A DNA stretch of 56,540 nt from Pseudomonadota bacterium (GTDB taxonomy: Bacteria > Pseudomonadota > Gammaproteobacteria > Xanthomonadales > Rhodanobacteraceae), in the NCBI GenBank assembly GCA_023430685.1, contig JAEYZH010000132.1:1-56540 (forward strand), read 5' to 3'. The position numbers were made by a program, and so were the translations under genes. This document shows, piece after piece, positions 25,302-33,657 of this stretch. Under the pieces are notes generated by a model, which searched no databases, was not told the origin of the DNA, and saw only the letters and a list, made by a program, of their open reading frames with translations. Positions within the stretch are counted from its first letter, which is position 1. The number at the start of each line of letters is the position of its first letter.

Positions 25302-26171
25302 TCAGGCCGCCGCGCGGTCGCCTTCGCGCAGCGACGTTGCGGTGACGCCGAAGCGGCGCTTGAACGAGCGCGAGAACGCGCAGCGGTTCTCGAACCCGCT
25401 CGCACGCGCGATTTCGGTGATCGCCATCGAGCTCTCGTGGACGAGCCTGCGCGCGCGCGTCAGGCGCTGCTCGACCAGCACCGCGTGCGGCGTGTCGCCG
25501 AAGACCGTGTTGAACGCGCGGATGAAATGGCAGGGCGAGTAGCTCGCCATGCGCGCGAAGTCGTCGATGCCGAGGTCGAGGTGGCAGCTCGCCGCCATGT
25601 AGTTGCGCACGCGCAGCAGGCGCAGGAACACGTTGCGTCGCTGTGCGTGCGTGCGGCCGGGGCAGCGCGCGATCAGGGGCTGGAACGCCGACTGCAGGTC
25701 GCCGAGCAGGCTCGCGAACGCGGCCGCTGCGGCGAGCGTGCCCGCTTCGTCCTCCGCGGCCGCCTCGCGCAGCAGGCGCATCGCGGCGCGGCGCAACGTG
25801 CGGTCGGCCTCGTGCACCGCCGGCAACAACGCGGGTTCGACGCCGACGCCGATTTCGATGCCGCCGGCGATCGCCTGCCAGGCACGCGCCGGAATGCGCA
25901 GCGCGAGCCACAACGCCGAGCCGCGCCCGATCACCTGCAACGGCTGCCCCGCTTCGGCGACCAGCACCTCGCCGGTCGCGAGCAGACGCATCGCATCGCC
26001 GTCGGCGACCTGCACGCGGCCGCGCAGCGGCACCACCACGACCGAAGGCTGGCGTTCGCCGTGCAGCACGCAACCGCGTCCGCCGCCGAGCACCACCCGA
26101 ATCCCCTCGTGACCCGCGGCGCCCCATTCGAGGCGACCGCCATTCTGCAAACGTTCGCTTTCCACACGCAT
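25302..26171 (-). CDS. AraC-family transcriptional regulator
   Basis: 289 residues, with GAGGA 6 nt before the ATG. An N-terminal cupin-like sensor region (about 1-110, VVVPLRGRVQVADGDAMRLLATGEVLV) precedes a helical linker. The C-terminal double HTH (about 185-285) contains LGIDDFARMASYSPCHFIRAFNTVFG and the AraC signature IARASGFENRCAFSRSFKRRFG. It lies 135 bp upstream of the TonB receptor on the same strand and probably controls it, as is common for uptake receptors. This is inference. Confidence 0.9.
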   Translation of the reverse strand: MRVESERLQNGGRLEWGAAGHEGIRVVLGGGRGCVLHGERQPSVVVVPLRGRVQVADGDAMRLLATGEVLVAEAGQPLQVIGRGSALWLALRIPARAWQAIAGGIEIGVGVEPALLPAVHEADRTLRRAAMRLLREAAAEDEAGTLAAAAAFASLLGDLQSAFQPLIARCPGRTHAQRRNVFLRLLRVRNYMAASCHLDLGIDDFARMASYSPCHFIRAFNTVFGDTPHAVLVEQRLTRARRLVHESSMAITEIARASGFENRCAFSRSFKRRFGVTATSLREGDRAAA

Positions 26172-26608
26172 GTTGCATCCTCGCGGCTGATGGTTTGCCG
26201 ATCCTGTCGTCCGCGTGTGCAGCGAATCAGGAAGATCGGCCTAGATTTCGCCGTGGAGGCGCTTCGTATCCACGAAGGAACTCCGAAGGACGCGGATCCG
26301 GCACGGCCTGGCGCAGCGCGTGGGCGCGCGCGAAGGCGGATCCGGACACGGGCGTTCGCCGGAGGGCAGCCCGGACGGAAACCATCCGGGCCGGATCGCG
26401 AAGCGTCCGGGACCGGGGTCGTTCCTCGCGCGTCGCGCGCCAGCCGACGCCCGTAGGGTTACGCGCCGGTCCAACGAGATGCGGGAATGCGCGACGGCCT
26501 CACGCTCCCCGGGTGGACGCAGGAAGGTCGCTGACGGCTGGAAGCGGGTGGAGGTGCCGGGTTGGCCGGTGCGCCGCGCGGCGTTGCGCCGGTGCGCGTG
26601 GAGGCGCG
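26172..26608. other. 437-bp gap without a recognisable gene
   Basis: The short open frames here are Arg/Pro/Gly-rich and show no start context or family resemblance. Small inverted repeats occur, for example CCCGGA/TCCGGG around 26372-26392. The stretch should contain the AraC-gene promoter near 26.2 kb and the end of the sensor-regulator transcript. I see no clear terminator or RNA gene. Confidence 0.55.
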
Positions 26609-28801
26609 TCAGCCGCGCGTGACGACGTGCGCGCCGCTCGCGCGCTGCAGGCGCAGCGCGCCGATGTCGGTATCGACCTCAGCCGCGCGCACGACCACGA
26701 GGTGGCGATGGTCGCGCGTGATGCTGAAATTGAGGTCGGCCACCGCGACCGGCAACTGCGTCAGCACGACATCGGTCTCCGTGGCCGGGTCGAAGCGATG
26801 GATCGCACCGCGTCCGATCGCATGCGTCACGATGTAGTAGAGCTGCCCGCCGGACACCAGCCAGCCATCGATGTTGGCCGGCGTGATTGCGCTCGTCACG
26901 AGTTGCTCGGCACCCGTGGCGGGATCGATCCGGAACAGGCCGGGCTGGTTGATCCGCGTGAACCAGATCGAGCCTTCGACGAGATCGAGCTCGTGCCGGC
27001 CGACGCCGCGCGCGACGACCTTGCGCTCGACCGCCCGGCCCTGCTCGCTCGCGAATTCGACCAGCTCGCGTGCGCCGTCGTCCGCCTTGATCACCGCCAT
27101 GTAGCGACCCGGCGTGGTCGAGTAGACACCGTAGCGCACGTCCTCTTCGCCCGAGGTGAGCACGGTGCGCTTGCGCGTCGCGAGATCGATCTCGATCAGG
27201 TGGCCCCAGCCTTCGCCGCGCGCGGTGATGAGGAGGCGCGAGCCGTCGCGGCGCCAGACCGGATAGCGCAGGTTCGGCTCGTCCGCATCGGTCAACGCAT
27301 GCGTCTCGCCGGTCGCGGGATCGTGCACCCAGAGCTGCTGCGAGCCGCTGCGATCGGAGACGAACGCGATGCGGTCGTCCACCGGCGACATCATCGGCGC
27401 GCCGTCGTTGCCGGTCGACGGGGCCAGCGCGAGCGGATCGCCGTCCGCAGGATCCAGCGGCACGCGCGCGAGCTGCGTGCGCAGGCGCGGGATCTCGTAG
27501 ACCACCGCATCGGTGGCGCGCGCCGCGCTCGGGTGCTCGGCCGGGTACACGTCGAGCGATTCCACGTGGCCGTCGTCGAGCGACACGACATACAGTCCCT
27601 GCGGGCCCGCGTGCCCCGACGAGAACACGATCGCGTCGCCACCCGGCAGCCAGTCGAAGCCACGGATGCGGCTCGCGAGCCGCGTGATGCGCCTGACGGC
27701 GCCGCCTTCGGCCGGCATCACGTAGAGGTCGCTGTACGGGTTGGTCCCGCGCCGGAACGCGATGAGGCTGCCGTCGGGCGAATGGCGCGCATCGAGATCG
27801 ATGTCGCTCGCGTCGCGCTCGTAGCGCAGCACGCGTGGCGGCGCGCCGTCGACCGGCACCGACGTCACGATGCGCGCATTCGCGGCGCTCGGCGAGGTCA
27901 TCAGCAGGCTGCGCGCGTCGGGCGACCACGAGAAGTAGTCGAGCGTGTTTTCTACGCACGCGGCCACCTCGCGTGCATGCCCGCCGAAGGAGGATTCGAG
28001 CAGGATCGTGCACTGCCCGCGCGCATGGTGCATGTACGCGATCGCGGATCCGTCCGGCGACCACACCGGATGGCAGTCCTCGCCGGCCTCTCCTCCGAGC
28101 AGGGTCGTGCGCGACGGCTCGATGCCGCGCACGACGATACGGCTTCCCGAAGGCGCGTCCTCGCCGACCGAATAGGCGATGCGCAGGCCATCGGGCGAGA
28201 TGCGCGGCAGCAGTTCCGGACCCGGGTCGGAGGTCAGCGACCGGCGATCGGCGATGTTCCAGCGCGGCGGTTCGGCAGCGGCCGCAGGGGACGGCGACGT
28301 CCGCCCGCGCGTCGTCGCGATCGCGGCGATCGCGGCCAGGCCGATCGCGGCTGCGAGCGCCAGCCACTTCGCCCGACGCATTGCACGTGGCGGAGGCGCC
28401 TCCGCACTGCGCTGCGGCGCTGGCGCGTCCGGTGAACGCGCGTTCGGATCCTCGTCGAAGAATCGCACTTCCGCGACGAGGCGATAGCCGAGGCGCGGCA
28501 GCGTCTCGACGTAACGCGGCGAATTGAGGTCTTCGCCGAGTGCCCTGCGCAGGTCCTTGACCGCCTGGGTCAGCACGTCGGGCGTCGGGCAGGTACCCTT
28601 CCAGACCTCGTCGAGCAGGTCGTCGCGGCTCAGCGTGCGACCGCTGCTGCGCGCCAGCTGCAGCAGCACCGCGGCGGCCTTCGGGGTCAGGCGCGTGCCC
28701 TCGGATCGCGTGAGCACGCGCAGCGTGTCGGTGTCGACGACGTGGTCGCCGACCTGCAGGTAGCGCTGCGAATCCTGTCTCAACGTGAAGACCGCGTTCA
28801 T
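26609..28801 (-). CDS. CadC-like membrane regulator: winged helix, one TM helix, TolB/WD40-like propeller
   Basis: 730 residues from the ATG at 28801. The N-terminal OmpR-type winged helix (about 15-112) ends in the canonical LNSPRYVETLPRLGYRLVAEV. A Pro/Ala linker and a single membrane helix (145-163) follow. The C-terminal 560 residues carry repeated blocks such as PRISPDGLRIAYS, PVWSPDGSAIAYM, FSWSPDARSLLM and RHSPDGSLIAFRRG, typical of TolB-type beta-propellers. This is a one-component DNA-binding sensor whose propeller would face the periplasm. It diverges from the M2 dipeptidase, a possible target. Confidence 0.87.
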   Translation of the reverse strand: MNAVFTLRQDSQRYLQVGDHVVDTDTLRVLTRSEGTRLTPKAAAVLLQLARSSGRTLSRDDLLDEVWKGTCPTPDVLTQAVKDLRRALGEDLNSPRYVETLPRLGYRLVAEVRFFDEDPNARSPDAPAPQRSAEAPPPRAMRRAKWLALAAAIGLAAIAAIATTRGRTSPSPAAAAEPPRWNIADRRSLTSDPGPELLPRISPDGLRIAYSVGEDAPSGSRIVVRGIEPSRTTLLGGEAGEDCHPVWSPDGSAIAYMHHARGQCTILLESSFGGHAREVAACVENTLDYFSWSPDARSLLMTSPSAANARIVTSVPVDGAPPRVLRYERDASDIDLDARHSPDGSLIAFRRGTNPYSDLYVMPAEGGAVRRITRLASRIRGFDWLPGGDAIVFSSGHAGPQGLYVVSLDDGHVESLDVYPAEHPSAARATDAVVYEIPRLRTQLARVPLDPADGDPLALAPSTGNDGAPMMSPVDDRIAFVSDRSGSQQLWVHDPATGETHALTDADEPNLRYPVWRRDGSRLLITARGEGWGHLIEIDLATRKRTVLTSGEEDVRYGVYSTTPGRYMAVIKADDGARELVEFASEQGRAVERKVVARGVGRHELDLVEGSIWFTRINQPGLFRIDPATGAEQLVTSAITPANIDGWLVSGGQLYYIVTHAIGRGAIHRFDPATETDVVLTQLPVAVADLNFSITRDHRHLVVVRAAEVDTDIGALRLQRASGAHVVTRG

Positions 28802-29047
28802 GCCCCACCACTGATCACGGATGGAATGACGAAGGACATCGTACTTTCGTCGCACGCCGGCGGGCAAGTTGTGCAACGCCGCCGCGTACCCATCCCGTAC
28901 CGATGTCCGCGCTTCCGGCAACGCGCGGCGTCGCCTCGATGTGGCGGAGCTTGCCGGTTCGCGCCCACCAGCGGCGTGCCGCGCACGCCGGAGCGAAGCC
29001 CGAACGCGGCGAGTCGTGGCCGACCGACGCCCCGCAGTGGTGCGTGC

Positions 29048-29076
29048 TTGCGCGAGGGGCGCGCGCCGACTAGCCT
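29048..29076 (+). promoter_or_regulatory. Candidate promoter of the M2 dipeptidase gene
   Basis: TTGCGC (29048-29053) and TAGCCT (29071-29076) are separated by 17 bp, 30 bp before the ATG at 29107. A GAGGAG ribosome site follows at 29092-29097. The divergent 305-bp intergenic stretch 28802-29106 otherwise shows nothing I can name. Confidence 0.45.
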
Positions 29077-29106
29077 GCCGGTCTGCCTTGCGAGGAGTCT
29101 TCTTCC

Positions 29107-31032
29107 ATGCGTCGTACCGTCGTCCGCCTTGCCGTGTTCCCGGTGGCCACGCTCGCCGTCGCCCTGCTCTCGCCGGCGGCCAGCGCAGCGGAGCCAACCG
29201 CCCGCGATGCGCGCGCCGCGCATGCGTTCGTCGAGCGCATGAACAGCGGGTTCAAGGCCGAGTACCTCGCGCCGAGCGCGGCCGAGTGGGTCGCACAGAC
29301 CTACATCACCGACGACACCCAGATGCTCACCGCGCGCGCGAACGAGGGCTGGCTCAAGTGGCTCGCCGGGCAGGTCGAGCAGGCGCGCGCATTCGGCGAC
29401 GTCGAAGGCATCGATCCGCGCGACCGCCGCGCGCTCGAGCTGCTCAAGCAGCAGACCGCGATGCCGGCGCCGAAGGATCCCGCGCATCTGACCGAGATGA
29501 CGACGCTTGCATCGAAGCTGACCGCTGCGTACGGCGCCAGCAAGTACTGCAAGGATCCGGCCGACGCGGACAGCTGCCGCAACCTCGACCAGCTGTCGAA
29601 AGTGCTCGCGGACGATCGCGACTGGGACCGCGCGCTCGACGCCTGGGCCGGCTGGCACCGCGTCGGTCGCGGCATGCTCGATGACTACCGCCGCTTCGCC
29701 GCGCTGCTCAACGAAGGTGCGCGCGACCTCGGGCACGCCGACGCCGGCACGATGTGGCGCTCGGCCTACGACATGCCGGCCGATGCGTTCGCGCGCGAGA
29801 CCGACCGGCTGTGGTCGCAGGTCGAGCCGCTCTACGACGACCTGCAGTGCTACGCGCGCCATCGCCTCGCGACGAAGTACGGCGAGCGCATGCCCGACGA
29901 TGGCACGATTCCCGCGCACATCACCGGCAACATGTGGGCGCAGGACTGGTCGGCGCTCTATCCGTTGCTGCAACCGTATCCGGGCGCGGGCAACCTCGAC
30001 GTCGATGCGCGCCTCGAAGCGCAGCAGGCAGCCGCGCTCGCCGATGCGCGCAAGGCGTTCAAGGGCACGCCCTCGCCGGTGGAAGCCGCCGCGATCGAGC
30101 GCGAAGCCGAACTCGCGACAGCGCGTGCGATGGTCAAGCGCGCGGAAGATTTCTACACCTCGCTCGGCATGCCCGCACTGCCCGAGTCGTTCTGGCAGAA
30201 GTCGATGTTCCTGCGCCCGCGCGACCGTGACGCGCTGTGCCACGCGAGCGCGTGGCCGATGGACATCGGCACCACCGACGTGCGCATCAAGATGTGCATC
30301 CGGCCGACCGAGGAAGACCAGTACACGATCTACCACGAGCTCGGCCACATCTATTACTACCTCGCGTACAACGAGCTCGAGCCGATCTTCCAGGGCGGCG
30401 CGAACGACGGCTTCCACGAGGCGATCGGCGACACCGTTCGCCTCAACCTCACGCCCGCTTATCTCGCCCGGATCGGGCTCGCCGGCAGCGCGGGCGCGGA
30501 CGAGAAGGCGATGCTCAACGCGCAGATGAAGCTCGCGCTCGAGAAGGTCGCGTTCCTGCCGTTCGGCCTGCTGATCGACAAGTGGCGCTGGGGCGTGTTC
30601 GACGGCTCGATCCCGCCGGAACGCTACAACGAAGGCTGGTGGGAGCTGCGTCGCAAGTACCAGGGCCTGTCCTCGCCGGTCGCCGCGGCCGCCGGCGACT
30701 TCGATCCGGGCGCGAAGAACCACGTGCCGACCAACGTGCCGTACATGCGTTACTTCCTCGCGCACATCCTGCAGTTCCAGATGCAGCGCGCGCTGTGCGA
30801 AGCGGCAGGGCACAAGGGACCGCTCGCGCAGTGTTCGATCTACGGCAACAAGCAGGCCGGCGCGAAATTCTGGAAGATGCTCGGCCACGGCGCCGAACAG
30901 CCGTGGCAGCAGACCCTGAAGGAACTCACCGGCAAGGAGGAGATGGACGCTAGCGCGATCATCGACTACTTCGCGCCGCTGCACGCCTGGCTCAAGGAAC
31001 AGAACAAGGGCAAGAGCTGCGGGTGGCGGTGA
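29107..31032 (+). CDS. M2-family metallopeptidase (peptidyl-dipeptidase A, ACE homologue)
   Basis: 641 residues. A signal peptide (1-28, cleaved near ASAA/EPT) predicts periplasmic location. The zinc site HELGH (His410, Glu411, His414) is followed 24 residues later by Glu438 in FHEAIGD, exactly the gluzincin spacing of ACE. FWQKSMFLRP, CHASAWPMD and the late MRYFLAHILQFQMQRALC also match ACE. Such enzymes remove C-terminal dipeptides. Homologues are frequent in Xanthomonadaceae. The gene has its own likely promoter and diverges from the CadC-like regulator. Confidence 0.95.
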   Translation: MRRTVVRLAVFPVATLAVALLSPAASAAEPTARDARAAHAFVERMNSGFKAEYLAPSAAEWVAQTYITDDTQMLTARANEGWLKWLAGQVEQARAFGDVEGIDPRDRRALELLKQQTAMPAPKDPAHLTEMTTLASKLTAAYGASKYCKDPADADSCRNLDQLSKVLADDRDWDRALDAWAGWHRVGRGMLDDYRRFAALLNEGARDLGHADAGTMWRSAYDMPADAFARETDRLWSQVEPLYDDLQCYARHRLATKYGERMPDDGTIPAHITGNMWAQDWSALYPLLQPYPGAGNLDVDARLEAQQAAALADARKAFKGTPSPVEAAAIEREAELATARAMVKRAEDFYTSLGMPALPESFWQKSMFLRPRDRDALCHASAWPMDIGTTDVRIKMCIRPTEEDQYTIYHELGHIYYYLAYNELEPIFQGGANDGFHEAIGDTVRLNLTPAYLARIGLAGSAGADEKAMLNAQMKLALEKVAFLPFGLLIDKWRWGVFDGSIPPERYNEGWWELRRKYQGLSSPVAAAAGDFDPGAKNHVPTNVPYMRYFLAHILQFQMQRALCEAAGHKGPLAQCSIYGNKQAGAKFWKMLGHGAEQPWQQTLKELTGKEEMDASAIIDYFAPLHAWLKEQNKGKSCGWR

Positions 31033-31036
31033 AGCA

Positions 31037-31153
31037 GGGAATCGAGAATGGGGAGTCGGGAATGGTTCAAGCAGCATGCGGATGCCTGCCATTCCCTTCT
31101 CGCCACGCATCTCCTGCCCTGACTATTCCCTATTCCCGATTCCCCATTCCCGG
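31037..31153. repeat. Long inverted GGGAATCG/CGATTCCC-type intergenic repeat
   Basis: The left arm (31037-31065, units GGGAATCG, GAATGGGG, AGTCGGGAATGG) is roughly complementary to the right arm (31123-31153, units CTATTCCC, TATTCCCGATT, CCCCATTCCC). A 57-nt centre separates them. The element fills the gap between the dipeptidase stop and the next ATG at 31163. It resembles the intergenic repeats at 2.75 and 16.2 kb. Confidence 0.65.
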
Positions 31154-31162
31154 ACCAAAGCC

Positions 31163-31417
31163 ATGCAACGCTGGATCAAGCTCCCCGACGGCCGTTTCAT
31201 CGACGCGAACCGCGTTGCGTTCATCAGCAAGCCCGAGACCTTCGCGCGCATCGACGAGGACGGCAACGACCTCGGCCTCGGTTACTCGGTGAACATCGGC
31301 ACCGATTTCCCGCGCGAGTCGCAGATCAACGTGACCGGCGGCAAGGACGAGGTGTATGCGGTGTTGCGCAGCCTGCTCGGCCCGTCGTCGGGTGCCGCGG
31401 CGACCGGCCAGGGCTGA
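31163..31417 (+). CDS. Small conserved-looking hypothetical protein
   Basis: 84 residues (MQRWIKLPDGRFIDANRVAFI...). It looks like a small beta-rich fold: the pattern LPDGRFIDANRVAFISK followed by LGYSVNIGTDFPRESQINVTGGKDEV has alternating strands. It has no signal peptide, cysteines or membrane segment. The start lies 10 bp after the GATTC-type repeat and lacks a clear ribosome site. No family is recognised. It may be co-transcribed with the GFA gene 31 bp downstream. Confidence 0.65.
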   Translation: MQRWIKLPDGRFIDANRVAFISKPETFARIDEDGNDLGLGYSVNIGTDFPRESQINVTGGKDEVYAVLRSLLGPSSGAAATGQG

Positions 31418-31448
31418 GGCGGGCGCGACCGGTCCGGTGGAGGCGTCG

Positions 31449-31841
31449 ATGGACCGTTTCACGGGCGGTTGCCTCTGCGGCGGCGTGCGGTTCGTGGCGA
31501 CGGGTCGGCCGTACCGGGTCGGCCTGTGCCACTGCCTCGACTGCCGCAAGCATCATGGCGCGCTGTTCCATGCGTCGGCGATCTTCCCGGCCGACGCGGT
31601 CGCGATCGAAGGCGAGACGCGCGAGTATGCGGGCCGGCACTTCTGCCCGCGCTGCGGCTCGCCGGTGTTCGCGCCCAGCGGCGATGAAATCGGGGTGAAC
31701 CTCGGATCGCTGGATGCGATCGACCAGCTGCAACCGAGCTACGAACTCTGGACGGTGCGCCGCGAGGCGTGGCTGCCCGCGTTCCCGCTCGCACACCGTT
31801 ACGAACGCGATCGCGACGATCCGGGCAGGCGCGGCGAATAG
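31449..31841 (+). CDS. GFA-type (glutathione-dependent formaldehyde-activating enzyme-like) zinc protein
   Basis: 130 residues, with GGAGG five nt before the ATG. The GFA zinc pattern is complete: GGCLCGGVRF (Cys8, Cys10), LCHCLDCRK (Cys27, Cys29, Cys32) and FCPRCGSPVF. Despite the family name, a glutathione-formaldehyde role is doubtful for most members, so no substrate is assigned. It is cytoplasmic. It converges with the VOC-family gene, with 20 bp between the stops. Confidence 0.9.
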   Translation: MDRFTGGCLCGGVRFVATGRPYRVGLCHCLDCRKHHGALFHASAIFPADAVAIEGETREYAGRHFCPRCGSPVFAPSGDEIGVNLGSLDAIDQLQPSYELWTVRREAWLPAFPLAHRYERDRDDPGRRGE

Positions 31842-31861
31842 CCCTCGCCATCGCGCGCGTG

Positions 31862-32242
31862 CTAGCGACCTTCGGGCGGTTGCCAGAGTTCGATCTTGTT
31901 GCCTTCGGGATCGATGACCCAGCCGAACGCGCCGTATTCGGAACGCTCGACCTTGTCGACCACGTTGCAGCCTTCGCTGCGCAATGCAGCCAGCAGGCCG
32001 TCGAGGTCGGCCACGCGGAAGTTCACCATGAAGCTCGCGCTGCCGGGCGCCATGTACTGCGTGTCCGCGGCGAACGGGCTCCAGATCGTCGTGCCCGGCG
32101 CACTGTCCGCGCCGCCCCAGTTGAACACCGCGCCGCCCCAGTCGGTGACGTCGATGCCGAGGTGATCGCGGTACCAAGCGGCCAGCCCCTTCGGGTCGGC
32201 CGCCTTGAAGAAGATCCCGCCAATGCCCGTTACGCGCTTCAT
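31862..32242 (-). CDS. VOC (glyoxalase/dioxygenase) superfamily protein
   Basis: 126 residues, with GGAG upstream of the ATG. Two beta-alpha-beta-beta-beta modules are visible, starting VTGIGGIFFKAADPKGLAAWYRDHLGIDV and FMVNFRVADLDGLLAALRSEG. The C-terminal metal-ligand segment is FGWVIDPEGNKIELWQPP. The family includes lactoylglutathione lyases, dioxygenases and antibiotic-binding proteins, and this sequence does not decide among them. Confidence 0.88.
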   Translation of the reverse strand: MKRVTGIGGIFFKAADPKGLAAWYRDHLGIDVTDWGGAVFNWGGADSAPGTTIWSPFAADTQYMAPGSASFMVNFRVADLDGLLAALRSEGCNVVDKVERSEYGAFGWVIDPEGNKIELWQPPEGR

Positions 32243-32306
32243 GGCCGACTCCGGTTATCGAACGACGGGAGTATCCGCGTTTCCGGTGGCAGCTGCATGC
32301 GTGCGA

Positions 32307-33530
32307 TCAGGGCGCCATCGGCGGCGCCTGCCCGCCGCGCTCGATGCGCCGGTACAGGCGCCATGCACCGAACCCGATCGCGGTCGATGCGAGCGCGCCC
32401 AGCGCGAGGCCGGGCGCACTGTGCGACAGCAGCGGCGACAACACCCCGGCGATCGCCGCGCTGATGACGAGGCTGATGAAGGCCTGCAGCGACGACACCG
32501 CGCCACGGTGCTGCGGGAAGCGGTCGAGCAGCAACAGGGTCAGGGTCGGGAAATTGATGCCGATCCCGATTGCATGCAGGCCGATCGGCAACACCGACCA
32601 CGGCACGCGCGGCTCGGCCAGCGCGAGCGTCACGACGAGATTGAGCGCGGATGCGACGAGCATGATCGCGTAGCCGAGGCGCACGGTCGCGGTCGCGCTG
32701 AGGCGACCGGCGAGGCGACCGGACAGGAACGCGCCGATCATCATGCCCGTGATCGCGGGCACGAACAGCCACGCGAAACTGGCCTCGTCGAGTCGCAGCA
32801 GGTCCAGCACGAATGCAGGCGCCGAGGAAATGTAGACCCACAGCGCATTGAAGTTGAGCGAGCCTGCGAGCGCGAGCGGGAAGAACGCGCGGTCGACGAG
32901 GATCATGCGCCAGGTGCGAGCGAGCCCGCCGGGCGACAGCGGCGTGCGGCGCGAGGGCGGATGCGTCTCGGGCAGCCACGCGGCGCAGGCGATGCACAGC
33001 AGCAGCGCGAAGCCGGCCAGCAGCCAGAAGATCATCGGCCACCGGCTGAAGGTCACGACCCAGCCGCCGACGATGGGAGCGATCGCCGGCGCGAGCCCGA
33101 AGATCATCGATACGGTCGACATCAGCTTCTGCGCTTCGACACCATCGAAACAGTCGCGGATGATCGCGCGGCCGACGATCAGGCCCGCGCCGGCCGACAT
33201 GCCCTGGAGTGCGCGGAACGCGAGCAGCGCCTCGATCGAACCGGCGAGCGCGCAACCGACCGATGCGAGCGCGAACACGAACACGCCGACGAGGATCACG
33301 CGGCGCCGACCGAGCGCGTCGGAGAACGGTCCGTGGAACAGCGACATCAGTGCGTACGCGAGCAGGTAGGCGCTGATCGTCTGCTGCATCGCGACCGGGT
33401 CCGCGCGCAGCTCGGCACCGATCGCCGGGAAAGCCGGGAAGATCGTGTCGATCGAGAACGGGCCGAACATCGCGAGCGCCGCGAGCAGCGGCGCGAGCGT
33501 TCGGCGGCGGGGTTGCAGGACGACGTTCAT
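32307..33530 (-). CDS. MFS drug-resistance transporter, Bcr/CflA type
   Basis: 407 residues with about twelve hydrophobic segments. Bcr/CflA hallmarks are the N-terminal MFGPFSIDTIFPAFPAIGAELRA, GPFSDALGRRRVIL (motif A) and RALQGMSAGAGLIVGRAIIRD. Such proton-driven exporters remove drugs such as bicyclomycin and chloramphenicol, or small peptides. The ATG at 33530 gives the typical N-terminus but lacks a Shine-Dalgarno sequence. It diverges from cfa across 127 bp. Confidence 0.9.
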   Translation of the reverse strand: MNVVLQPRRRTLAPLLAALAMFGPFSIDTIFPAFPAIGAELRADPVAMQQTISAYLLAYALMSLFHGPFSDALGRRRVILVGVFVFALASVGCALAGSIEALLAFRALQGMSAGAGLIVGRAIIRDCFDGVEAQKLMSTVSMIFGLAPAIAPIVGGWVVTFSRWPMIFWLLAGFALLLCIACAAWLPETHPPSRRTPLSPGGLARTWRMILVDRAFFPLALAGSLNFNALWVYISSAPAFVLDLLRLDEASFAWLFVPAITGMMIGAFLSGRLAGRLSATATVRLGYAIMLVASALNLVVTLALAEPRVPWSVLPIGLHAIGIGINFPTLTLLLLDRFPQHRGAVSSLQAFISLVISAAIAGVLSPLLSHSAPGLALGALASTAIGFGAWRLYRRIERGGQAPPMAP

Positions 33531-33599
33531 CAGGGGAGGCCCGGGGCGGCCCGGCATGCTACACCACGATATCCACCCGGCGCGGACGCCGGCGCGGCA

Positions 33600-33628
33600 T
33601 TGCCCGGAGCGGCCGCACTTTGCACAAT
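33600..33628 (+). promoter_or_regulatory. Candidate promoter of cfa
   Basis: TTGCCC (33600-33605) and CACAAT (33623-33628) with a 17-bp spacer, 29 bp before the ATG at 33658. It lies in the divergent region shared with the MFS gene. Confidence 0.4.
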
Positions 33629-33657
33629 GCCCGCGGCGAAGCCGCTGCTGGTGGCCC

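Noticed and set aside
22080..26456. Very long open frame on the plus strand opposite the TonB receptor and AraC genes
   Set aside because: It is Arg/Val/Ala-rich with no domain or start context, a by-product of high GC opposite real genes. Similar frames opposite the subtilase (39092-42595) and paralogue genes (51934-55806) were rejected for the same reason.
26241..26474. Short minus-strand frame in the AraC-regulator gap as a gene
   Set aside because: Arg/Pro-rich product, no ribosome site and no recognisable pattern.
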